Positions 35,040 through 46,526 of a stretch of DNA of 64,000 bases are shown here, in pieces. Origin of the DNA: Quillaja saponaria. Taxonomy: Eukaryota > Streptophyta > Magnoliopsida > Fabales > Quillajaceae. The translations under genes were made by a program, and so were the position numbers. The DNA lies in contig CM055607.1 in the NCBI GenBank assembly GCA_029379385.1, forward strand, positions 1,054,001-1,118,000. Reading direction: 5' to 3'. The first letter of the stretch is position 1, and every line of letters begins with the position of its first letter. The notes under the pieces were generated by a model. The model searched no databases. It was not told where the DNA came from and saw nothing but the letters and a program-made list of their open reading frames with translations.

Positions 35040-35140
35040 GAGTAAACTCACAGGAATGCTCAATGGTACAAGTTTATCAGGAATAAATAGCAAGTTTGTC
35101 ACTGTAACACAAGAGTCAACTCACAGGAATGCTCAATAGA
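35040..35140. repeat. 72-bp-offset duplication at a TilS splice donor
   Basis: 'aactcacaggaatgctcaat' occurs at about 35047 and again at about 35118, with matching flanks, so the end of TilS exon 10 and its donor site are duplicated inside the following intron. The duplicate adds a second possible donor. Confidence 0.75.
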
Positions 35141-37177
35141 TGTCCTTGCTGATTGACCAGGACAAGCAGGCTTCTTCTAGCAGCAACTGGGATAGATTTC
35201 AATGAAAGGAGAGCCTTTTGTGCTGCCATTCTAGCATAGTCTACACAAAGAGTTGTGCTCTCCGTTATTTGCTCAGTTATACATGCCAGTACAACTCCTT
35301 GTTGTTTGAACATCTCCGGTGCTGAATATTTCAACAACTTGGCAAGATACAACCAATCAGCTTCAATCATGTGGCGCACCTCAGCTACCATGTTGTGACT
35401 AACTACACAAGACCTGCAATGAACACTCCAGCTTTCCCCTCTCAAACTCCTGTTACAATTAGATACTTCAGAAAATGCATTTCCAGCAATTTCATTGCAT
35501 AGTTTCCATGTGACAACGAATCTGTTCATGATGTAAAATCTTTGCCCAGGCTGAAGTTGTTTGCTATGAAATGAACAGACAGATTCAACCTCAGGTTTTG
35601 GCTTATTGTCAGATATGACTACCACTTAAGACCTGAAACGTTTGGTTTCTTCCCTCTGCAATAAAAGAATATTTTGATAGGTCAATTCACTTAGTAGATT
35701 AAGTCTTTTAGCTTCAGTCAGAACCAACTTGGGTGTCACTTCCAGAAAATGGACATCTGACGCATCTGGAACCAATTGATCTGCATAAGATTTTCTGTCA
35801 GCTATGCTTTTCCCCGACTCATTTACAACAAACTGTTCTTGTTCTCAATTAGAGCATGCATGAAAGAATTCCATAAAGGACCATCAACAGAACAGCAAAC
35901 CAGGGTTCTGGAACCTCTGGAACCAGGAGTAGGGCAAAGGTAACAGCCAACCACCGTGAGGGAGGTCTAGAGATGGTTGAAACAAACCAATTATAAAAAA
36001 TGAATTTGGACAGAGATCTTGCATCTCTACAGTGATAGATATTAAGCTCCTATCTTAAATTTTATTAAAAGCAGCACAGCAAATTTCTTGTTATGCAATC
36101 AGTTTTAATTTATCTCACTCAAAGAGGAACGCCTTGGAATGGACAGATTATAACTCGAAAGGATGAGAACAGTAAAACACATAAATGACATAGTTACTGA
36201 GGAAAAAAATGCTGGCAAAAAGTAAGGTTCACAAACAGTTATGAGTAGGAAAAAGGGACAGATACACCGTTGACTAGATCATCTATGCCCCATCCAGCAG
36301 AACTAGGGCAGACCGAAAATATGAAAAATTATCTCAATAGTGTGATATTTTTATCAAGAATTATTGAGGAAACTGAAAACAAATATCTGGATTAGAATTG
36401 GGCAAAATTAAAGGCGACCCAGAATCTTGAGAAGCAAGAGGTTAAAACCGTGGGAGTTCACAAACTTCGTACCTCAAAATCTCAGGCAAAATTTTCTTCA
36501 GAAACATAGATTTTACACCCACAAACAGAAGATGGCCAACTATAAGGACTTTGGTGTAGTGAAAAATAACATGTACAATTGTCCCACCTAATGCACTCAA
36601 GTCTGGAGTCTGGACTAAAACAACTGCAAATCTAAAAAATTGATCCAGTTTATACCACAGAAGGGACAAACTGAAAACATTTAAAAATATAAATCAATAG
36701 ATTGGCAAGCTCATTATGTGTTATAAGTGGTAGCATCTGGAACAATTGTATTTGATTCGCAAATTCCCAAGCTTGATTTTTACACTAAGCAGTTAATACA
36801 TCAGAAATTAATAAATGATTGCATAAAAAAAAATATATGAAGTGACAAAAGAATATCTACCTTGCATGGAAAAGTGCGAATGTAGTCCAACGGCAATTTT
36901 GAAGTACTGCCTCTTACGGGTCTATGCCTTTGTGAGATGAACTGAACGGTTAGTTAGAAAATTATTAGCAAGTGGTGCCACATAATTATAAGGGAATATT
37001 ATACAAAAAAGAAATAAAGATGCCAAAAAATTTATATGCTATGTTCTGTAGTACCTGCAAGAGCAAGGAAACAAACCTTGACAGGCATATGTCCTCAACT
37101 TTTGATGGATTAAGGATCTCTAAATCAACAACAGCATATCCATGCTGTAAACAAGGCCAATCCAATCCCCAGAAATG

Positions 37178-37214
37178 AAAGAAAAAAGAAAAGAAAAGAA
37201 AAGAAAAGAAAAAA
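37178..37214. repeat. (AAAAG)n microsatellite
   Basis: Short A/G pentamer repeat in a TilS intron. Confidence 0.85.
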
Positions 37215-39288
37215 GGTAAATGGAGGGCAAATTGGGTACTAAAACTAGAAAAGAGCTCACCAATCAAAATCAAAATAAAGTCGGCCAAAAACAAATAGTC
37301 AAATCGCTACTTACATCCATGATGACACTGCCTGATTTATTAAACTATGACAAACTCGGTTGACATATGAGCGCGTTTTGCGATAGGTAGAAATAACTGC
37401 TTGTATCTCAGACTTGAAGGTAGCTGGAAAAACAAGATTCTAGTCATCTAAGTACATCAAACTTATGTTTGATAGTAAAGGAATTCATGGAAGACACTTT
37501 CTTCAAACTAATTCATGGGAACTTATGTTAGCAGGTCTTCAAGTTATGGAATAAGCAAAGCATACCGGGTACAGAAATGTCATAAAATTATATCATGCTT
37601 GTAGCAAATTACATGATGAAAAATCTTGTAATGACATTCGAATCCTATTACAGGCAAATAATGGACTTTGATTTGTTGGATCTTCTACCCAATCCTGACC
37701 ACCCTCTGACATATCTGCAAAATATCAAGATACGATGATTAAAAACAATTTTCAGGAAAAAGTAAAGAAAGAAAAGGATACACAAAATTGAGGGAAAATC
37801 ATCTATTGTACCAACCTTGTACATTTCTTCTTTTGAGAAATCTAGAAGAGGCCGCACAAGAAGGATACCATGGTTAACTGGAACTTCACCATACGAATGT
37901 GTATATGTGGAAAAAATTTGTAAAGTTGAAGGCATGCCAGCAAGTCCAAGTACACCACTATTTCGAGATAGTCTTAGGATGAATACCTCAGCCTGCATTG
38001 TGACTCAACAATCACTACATGTCTAGCATCTCTAACAAACCTTCAAAGTTGAAACCAACTTAGATGAGGGCACAACATTACATTTATGACAAGATAAAAG
38101 CCCTCCAAATTTGGGGTTTGGGGGATGCTTATTTCCTATCACGGTCTGCAAGTGTAGATATACGATAAGGGGAAGAGAAAAGTCCAGTTAGACCTGGTCA
38201 TCAGCATGATGTGCAATAAGCAATACACCAATCTGATGCCTGATACAAACTTTTTGGAAAATTTGATACCTAAAGATCAAAAGGAAAAAAAGAGAGAGAA
38301 AATAAGAATGACAAATCAAATTTAAGACTAAAATCTTACGGCACGAATCCTAGTAATTTTTAAATATAATTACCTCATTTCACGAGCAGCTTCTTGCAAG
38401 TGACCCTGTTTTGGCTTCCCATCTAACCAATCACAATAGGCAATCTCGCATCTGATTCCTATACAAGGTTCATGTTTCAGTCTATATCACCAAGGAAGTT
38501 TAGAAGTTCACTCAAGTTACTAACATAAACCAAAACATCCATAAAATAATGTATTCAGGCATGGTTGAATGGACCCATTCCAGAAACCCAACGAGAAACA
38601 ATGTTTGCCTCCTCTTTGCTCTTTGCTCTCTGCACGTAGCCCTTGATCAACTACTATTGCCAACAGCCCATCAATGAAACCATCACTCTCGGAGTTGGTG
38701 GCATCAAGACCCGCAGTTAAAACACGGAGTGCCATACTATCAGGGCCTCCAGATACTCCCAAAGCTAACAAAGAAAGATGAAAACATCAATCACGCAGAA
38801 AATGACGCGCGGTTGGATTGGTTCTACTTTAAAAATATGCAAACTTTACTTCATGCATCAACTCGTTCACTCCATCAAATTTCTTTTCCCCGACAAATGT
38901 AAACATTTTAGGCAAAGTGTTATTCTTCCTTCCTGAAAGAGGAAAACATAAAGCTAGGAATGCCAAACAAATTATTTACAGAAAAAATTCCAAATTTAAG
39001 CACAGAAACGCACATCTATCCCCAAATAGGTTAATTAGAAATAGGGGTTTTCTGGGTCAGCCACATTTTGCAATAAAAGAAACATAATTAGGGAAGCAAC
39101 ACTAACTGACCGACTCGGTGGTGAGGTTTAAGACCCGCCATGGCCATTCGTCTGGCGAAAGCTTCCATAGACATGTCGATTGCATCTTGGGTAGAAATAA
39201 CGCGCAGAAGCAGCGAGTCACAGGTACAGAGCAAGTTTGAGGATAACAGTGGTGGAACACGAATGGTATTCTGCATTTTCTTATTCAT

Positions 39289-39700
39289 ATTTTGGAGATG
39301 GAAGCTGATAAGATAGTTGCAGTGTTAGCTCTGGCTTGCGAAGATAAGCCCTCGCGTCATTACCTCTTTGTGGGGGCTGCCTACTTCGCGCTCACAGCAG
39401 TGTCGGAGTTGGAAGGGAAAGAGGTGCCATGTCACCCTGATTTTGGGTAGGTAAATTTCTGTTTTACTTTTAGAAAAAAACAAAAAACAAAAAATGTAAA
39501 ATATATATGATTTTTACTTTGGCGAGAAAAAAATAATAATAAATAGTGGGGAACCTCTAAAGAGTCAAACTCCTCCTACAGAACAAGAAAACGAAACAAG
39601 AAACCAAAACTTGGACATGACACCCATCAGATTCAACGAAGTGAACAAACAATAAAAGGGAAGAACTACTCTCTCCGATGGTGCCTTCCTTAACGCCACC
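39289..39700. promoter_or_regulatory. Shared 412-bp promoter interval, TilS / site-1 protease
   Basis: The two start codons face away from each other with only 412 bp between them, so any promoters must overlap or be shared. I see no clear site II or telo-box motifs, and no ORF bridging the gap. Confidence 0.5.
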
Positions 39701-42700
39701 ATGGACACTTACCGGAGATCCACCTTCTCGCTCTCGCTGCTCTTTGTCTTCATTTCCATCTATCTGCTTCATTTCCAACTTTCTTTTGACCCAACTCAAT
39801 CCCGAATCTTAACCCTGATTTCCCCTTCACAACCCAATTCAGATACCTCTGAAAATATCACAACTCAGCCCCTAATTACCCCCAATAACTACATCATCCG
39901 GTTTCTTGAATACAAGAGAGCAGAAGATCACCGGAGGTATTTGGAAGCGAACATTCAATCGGAAGGGTGGCAATGGATCGAGCGGCGGAACCCAGCAACG
40001 AAGTACCCAACGGATTTTGGATTGATTTCAATTGAGGACTCGGTAAAGGAGAAGTTAGTTGAAAAGATTGGCAAGTTGGTTCTGGTGAAGGATGTGAATG
40101 TGGATTTGAGCTACAGGAGGGGTTTGCTTCATGAGGAAAGAGGCAAAGTTAGTGCTTTTGTGGACGGGAAGAAACGTCCCGGGAAGATATTCACCTCAAT
40201 GTCTTTTGAAGAGGGAGAGGGAGACAATACGACGAATAGCAATTCTTCCAGCTTCTTCCATCAGCTGGGGGCGCCACCTCTTGGTGCAGGTGATTTTTAT
40301 TGTCCTTCTGAGTTCTCTTTGATTGACTCAAAATAGAGGAAAAGACTTGCGGGCAAACTTCGGTGCTTTTTTTGAAAATGGGCTTTGATTTGAAAGAAAT
40401 TATAATCTTTGAAACATAGTGTGGGATGTGTTCTATTCGAAGAAACCTAAACAAGAAACACTATTTTCTAATCAACTGCCATGCTGGTTATTTAAATTGA
40501 AGTTTTCCGTCCTTTTAAATTAACGCGCTCTGAGATGTGTCTCACATTCGCAGGGATCTCAAGTTACTTCCATGTTTGGGGCTGATGTTCTTTGGGCCAA
40601 AGGGTATACTGGTAGAAAAGTCAAAATGGCCATATTTGATACCGGAATTCGAGCTAAGCACCCTCACTTCCGCAATATTAAGGTAATACTTGTTTGAAAG
40701 TGATGTAAGTGTGTTGAAGTATCTCATGTTCCCTCCTTTGTTTTCCTTGCCGTACAGATCTTAATCTGCATCCAGAAGAAAGTTTGTTAATGTTTGAACT
40801 TTGGGGCCTTTTCAGGAACGTACAAACTGGACTAATGAGAATACATTGAATGACAAACTTGGACATGGGACTTTTGTTGCTGGTGTTATTGCCAGAGTAG
40901 ATGCACAATGTCTCGGTTTTGCACCAGATACTGAGGGTCTTTACTGATGCACAGGTAATGCACATTTGGACATTGGTATTATGCCCATTTCACTATCTTG
41001 AGGTGGATTTTATTTATGTTATGTAATCATTGGAAATATCAAAGCACGAGAATGAACTCCAGTAAAGAATTTCAGAACTGTTTAGACAGCTTATAGAACG
41101 TATCCCTAGCTACATACTTTACATGCTTATTTTCTTTCTAATATGTGCATATTTATTAAAATTTGGCAAGAGTGTGAGCAGATATTATTCAGCCTATTGC
41201 AGGTATCGTACACATCATGGTTCCTTGATGCTTTCAACTATGCCATTGCAACTAATATGGACGTATTAAATTTGAGTATTGGTGGACCAGATTACTTGGA
41301 TCTCCCGTTTGTTGAGAAGGTCAAATTTCCTCTGCTTCTTCTAAGTTAGAATAATTTATTTTTTGGATTTAAATTGAGTTGTTGGATATTGTTTTTCGGC
41401 AGCATAGTTGCTCCCCACTTTTTGACTTCTGGGGGTTTTCTAAAGTTGGCGATTCATTATAATTCTGGAGAGTTTGGAATTTGAAGTCTTTGCTAAGTCC
41501 AACACTTAATTAAAGTTTGGCAATCCCTATAAACATACTTCCTATGACGGCAATAGTAGAACTGGTGAATTTAGAAATTGTATTGCTTTTAAAAATGAAC
41601 ATGCTTTCTTGATGAACTCGTATTCTTTAGAGAACGTTCAATTGTGTGGAACATCTTATATTAAAATTGCTGAAACCATTATTTTTTTGTTGGGTACTTG
41701 AACACTTCTCCACATATATATTAAATATTTTATTCAGGATTGAAACATCCTTTTATGTAGCTGCATGTTGCTTATTTGTTCACCAGGTTTGGGAGATTAC
41801 AGCAAGTAATATTATTATGGTTTCTGCAATTGGTAATGATGGACCACTTTATGGCACTTTAAATAATCCAGCAGATCAAAGTGATGTTATTGGTGTTGGT
41901 GGCATTGACTATAGTGACCATATAGCCTCATTTTCCTCACGTGGCATGAGTACCTGGGAGATTCCTCATGGTTAGTGTAAAATTTTTGATATTGTTTGCT
42001 GATCCTGCTTTATTGTGTATATGAATCTAAAAGCTCAAATGAGACCTTCAGTATCTTATTACATTAAATGTCCTTCTAAATATTATAGTGTTGGCACTTA
42101 TATTGGACGAGGATCTTGTCAAGTCCAACCGAGTTGATTCTCATCTAGGTTGGTTTATCCTGCAATTTGGTTCATGCAGTGTTCATGCATTAATGTGCCA
42201 CCTCAAACTTATGTTGGCAAATTAGACTAAATGAGATTTCAATTTACAATTCATTTTAACCAGTCCAGTTCAACTATTGGTTTTGCATTATGTAATAAAT
42301 AACTACTAACTGAATGTGTTATTGCTTAGAGTGTTTATTATCTTAGGAAAGCACTTCTTTGTCTTCTTCCGCCATATTTTCGGTTTGCCCAATTTAGATT
42401 TTTTGCATTTCTTGCTCTAAAGGGCTTGGTCCTTGCTATGCTTATATCTGTCTGCATTTTTTATGCCCCTATTTCTCCGTTCTTCTCTTAACAGAGCTTT
42501 TAATTTCTCAGCTCATTCTCTCATCATGTTTATGTATGCAATACTCTTTGTTCATATCCAAGTCGTTTTCGTAATGCTAATCAGTATGCAGTTTATATTG
42601 TGTGTTTTAACCATGCAGTTATGGTCGTGTGAAGCCAGATATAGTTGCTTACGGACGGGAAATAATGGGATCCAAGATCAGTACAGGTTGTAAAAGTTTA

Positions 42701-45530
42701 TCTGGCACTAGTGTGGCAAGTCCTGTGGTTGCTGGTGTTGTATGTTTACTTGTCAGCATCATCCCTGAAATGAGTCGTAAGAACATCTTAAATCCTGCAA
42801 GCATGAAACAAGCATTAGTTGAGGGTGCTGCAAAGCTTGCTGGTCCTAATATGTATGAGCAGGGTGCAGGCAGAGTTGATCTGTAAGTTCCCAACTTATC
42901 TGGCTCCTTGGTTTGTTTGCAGATTTATCTCCTCTGTAATTCTTCTTAAGTTGATGGTAGAATTGGCTTTACTCTATCTTTCTTTTGCTAGTATATCTAG
43001 TGTTTTCTTATTAGGTATACATTCTAATATTTAACTTGTTGTCAGGTTAGAATCATATGAAATTCTTAAGGACTACCAGCCCAGGGCAAGCATTTTCCCT
43101 AGTGTTCTTGATTTTACAGATTGCCCTTATTCCTGGCCCTTTTGTCGTCAGCCACTCTATGCAGGTGCCATGCCTGTCATCTTCAATACCACAATTTTGA
43201 ATGGCATGGGTGTCATTGGCTATGTTGAAGGTCCGCCAACATGGCTCCCTTCTGATGAAGAGGGAAATCTTTTAAGCATTCATTTCACCTATTCAGAGGT
43301 CATCTGGCCTTGGACTGGTTATTTGGCACTTTACATACAAATCAGAGAAGAAGGTGCACAGTTTTCTGGAGACATTGAAGGTAATGTAACTCTTAGGGTT
43401 CATAGCCCTCCGGCCCAAGGAGAGAAGGACCCTCAAATTAGCACATGTGTGCTTCAGTTGAAGTTAAAAGTGGTGCCAACGCCACCAAGATCAAAGTGGG
43501 TATTATGGGATCAGTTTCACAGTATTAAATATCCTCCTGGTTATATTCCAAGAGACTCTTTGGATGTTCGTAATGACATTCTTGACTGGCACGGAGATCA
43601 TCTACACACAAATTTTCACATTATGTTCAACATGTTACGAGATGCTGGATACTATATTGAAACTCTTGGTTCTCCCCTTACTTGCTTTGATGCTCGCCAG
43701 TATGGGACACTTTTGCTGGTAGATCTCGAAGATGAGTACTTCGCAGAGGAGATTGAAAAACTGAGAGATGATGTTATAAATACTGGATTGGGACTGGTAG
43801 TGTTTGCAGAGTGGTATAATGTTGATACCATGGTAAAAATGAGATTCTTTGACGACAATACAAGGAGCTGGTGGACTCCTGTTACTGGGGGTGCAAATAT
43901 TCCTGCATTGAATGATCTTTTGGCCCCATTTGGGATTGCTTTTGGAGATAAGATTCTGAATGGCGATTTCTCTATTGATGGTGAGCAGAGTCGGTATGCA
44001 TCTGGGACAGATATCATGAGGTTTCCAGGTGGTGGTTATGTGCACAGGTTCCCTTTCCTAGACAGCTCAGAGAGCGGGGCCACTCAGAGTGTGCTGCTGA
44101 CTTCTGGCATGACCAAGGTGATTGAAAAGTAATTCATTCATTTCTTACTTATTGATTGTGCATATTTTATAGATTGTGGTTGGTGAAAACTGAAAAGTAA
44201 TTCAGTACTTATAGTTATTAGGTCATAGCATGGTGTTCAACCACCATTGAACTAATTTGTTGATTAAATTGTGCTTTTGTTAATATGGTAGTTTGAACAA
44301 TATAAGATAACTAATAATAAAATTTCAATCAGATTCAGACAGATCACTATGCTCATCTCATTCTTATGAAGAGGTGCAGATTTCTTTTTCCCCTATAATG
44401 AAGTAAATATAAATGGATGAATATAATGTTCATTTCATCCCATGTCTTTTGCTTGAATGCTTAAATCTGCGTTCCTCTCTCAGACAAACAAATAGGTTAA
44501 TTTGTAATGTGGAATTTAATACAAAATAAATATGTGATCCACTAATCTATTATACCAGTTACCAATTTCGTCATTTCTATGACAATTTAGGACTCTAGAT
44601 TAATTTGTTATAATTTATCTGGTATATGCGTATTGAATTATTACCTCAATTGATGATACAGGCGGATTCTCCAATCCTTGGTCTTATAGATGAGGGTGAA
44701 GGCCGTGTTGCAGTGTATGGAGACTCCAATTGTTTGGATAGCAGCCATATGGTTACTAATTGTTATTGGCTTCTCAGGAAAATATTATATTTCACCAGTG
44801 GAGATTTTAGGGATACAGTGCTTTTCTCAGATTCAGTTAAGCTAGATTTTCCCTTCTATAAAGAAGACAATCAATTACCAACTCGCAGAACGGATGTAAA
44901 CTTTTCTCTGTATTCTGCAGTTGTCGGAAAAGATTTGGTCTGCAGGACAGACTCTAGGTTTGAAATATGGGGAACTAAGGGCTACAATCTGCGGGTTAGA
45001 GGAAGAAACAGAAGATTGCCTTGTTATGCAGTCATTGATTTAGGTAGAGGTTTGAATTCCACCATCGATACTCCAATGGTTAGGCATCCCAAGTTGACTG
45101 TGAAAAGTAGGAGTGACTCTTTGGGAAACAAGTACTTGGGCCTGTTATATTGGGATGAGGTAAGAAGCCATAATATTGCCAGAGTGTTTCTTTAAGTATG
45201 AACTGCTCCATTTTCTATCTAGTGATGTTTGTTCTGAATAATAATTTAAGATGTTGCATAATGTCAAAAGTTCTGAAATTTATGTTTCTCTTGCAGTTTG
45301 TGCCTGTGCTGGTTGGTATTCATTGGCTTGTTCCTGTAGTAATTGCCATAACTGGTTAGTAAACATTTACTCTGGCCTTCCTCTCCTCCCCCTCCCATTT
45401 AATTTTTCAGTTTGTTATCTTTGTTGTATTCTTTCGAGTAGGTCTGTTGCTATTGAGCTTTTGGCGTATTCGGCAGAAACGACGTCCAAGAAGAAAAGGA
45501 TCTGTCTCTGGTCGGTTCGCCAATCTATAG
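39701..45530 (+). pseudogene. Site-1 protease (SBT6.1/S1P subtilase), frame disrupted
   Basis: Golgi membrane subtilase that cleaves membrane-tethered bZIP factors and peptide precursors. Exons: 39701-40289, 40554-40682, 40816-40954, 41203-41319, 41787-41970, 42619-42882, 43046-44117, 44662-45159, 45297-45354 and 45442-45530 (TAG). The catalytic triad is present: Asp in 'AIFDTGIRAKHPHF', His in '[11 protein letters not shown]' and Ser in '[14 protein letters not shown]'. The C-terminal membrane helix 'VPVLVGIHWLVPVVIAITG' and basic tail are also present. Lesions: exon 1 is one base out of phase near its 3' end ('ISWGRHLLVQ' lies in the wrong frame); exon 3 lacks 14 bp after 'FAPDTE', giving TGA at 40945; exon 6 is one base short at its acceptor, unless a donor four bases downstream in exon 5 is used. 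Exons 7-10 are clean. Damage falls mainly in the 5' half. Confidence 0.88.
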
Positions 45531-46526
45531 TCCAATTTTAGAGTTCAAATAGCTTGATCATGTTATACTCCATAGAATTTCTTGTGTAGCGTAAGTACAA
45601 TTTGCTAGAGGTTTGCTTCTATGATGGTGGTAGGAAATTAGATGTATTTCATATGTGATAGAACCTGTTGTAATTTTGTTGTTTTGGATGCTTGTCAAGG
45701 GCACACATTTTTGAAGAGCCGTGAAATTATATATCTGTAGAAGCCTTCCATACTAATTGCCAAATATTCCTTTAGGTAATTGTTCACATAATTATTGATG
45801 CAATTTCCTTTGTGTGTACTCATCCTTTGTATATATATATATATATGATTTTATAAATGCTAAATTGCAATTTGCTCTAAGTGATGATTCTTAATTACAG
45901 ATTGGTAGAATGAAATCAACCCAAATTATAAATGGGAAAAGTGTTACAGTTACTGCGGACCAGCTCCATCCATTCAAAGAGCAATTAACTCAAATTAGTA
46001 GGGGCATGTGCCACCTGTTAGTGTTGGTTTGTTCAGCAATTTCTCCTTTAACAAACGTGGGGGTGAGTGGTCACCACCTTGTCTTTTTCAACATATCTAA
46101 GCATTTGACAGACATTAAAAATTGAAACTTCGCTTTAATTGTTAAGCACTACTAGGCACGTGAAGCAAAAGGGCAAATGAAAAAATGCATAAGCAATTTA
46201 AGCCTGAAAACTCCTCTTGCGTTGCTGTCACTTGTATTTTCTTTTTGGAAATCGTTGACATTGCATAGCCACGAAAAGGTTAAGCAAGTCGTTTTACGGA
46301 AGCAAATAAACAAAAAATTAGGAGAGCAGAAGTCTGATTTAAGAACAACTGCTGAAGCAACAAATAAAAGAATCGAAAAACTTCCTGTTATTTTTTACAG
46401 TATGTATAACTATTAATCTGTGGAAAAAAATTGAGTCACGCAGAAAAACTTGCCAGTCTTGGAATCAATGTGAAATATATGTAATATCAGAGATGTAGAT
46501 TGATACAGGATAGACAAAATCAGTAA
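45531..46526. other. Convergent spacer, site-1 protease to PERK
   Basis: About 1 kb of 3' UTR and AT-rich sequence, with a short AT microsatellite near 45830-45845. The ORFs at 45910-46416 show no family resemblance. Confidence 0.5.

Larger units (their letters stand above)
34933..39288 (-). pseudogene. TilS: tRNA(Ile)-lysidine synthase (TilS, plastid type), multiply disrupted
   Basis: TilS makes lysidine at C34 of the CAU-anticodon isoleucine tRNA, needed for AUA decoding in plastids. Relic exons in coding order: 39288-39111, 38764-38575, 38458-38374, 38269-38194, 37992-37816, 37714-37613, 37423-37315, 37144-37055, 36941-36861, 35966-35125 and 35025-34933. The PP-loop ATPase motif 'SGGPDSMAL', 'LLIAHHADDQ', 'RLSRNSGVLGLAGM', 'DWVEDPTNQSPLFACNRIRM' and the C-terminal 'EFKPRVPLGGGHSSFI' are clear. 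Lesions: a 7-bp tandem duplication (TCTTTGC twice, 38613-38626) shifts frame just after the PP-loop exon's 'RAESKE'; an extra AG near 37705 shifts frame before 'DWVED'; one base is missing near the end of exon 7; exon 10 changes frame near 35850 and carries in-frame TGA and TAA (35626-35628). Five independent defects argue against a functional product. Confidence 0.85.

Noticed and set aside
35644..35655. Possible acceptor 'ttattgcag' inside TilS (minus strand)
   Set aside because: The family sequence reads straight through it ('NILLLQREETKRF'), so it is coding, not a splice site.
36986..37294. 102-aa minus-strand ORF with a hydrophobic stretch
   Set aside because: Read-through of a TilS exon into both flanking introns; only 37055-37144 resembles the family.
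43635..44045. Two long minus-strand ORFs
   Set aside because: Shadows of the large site-1 protease exon 7 on the other strand.
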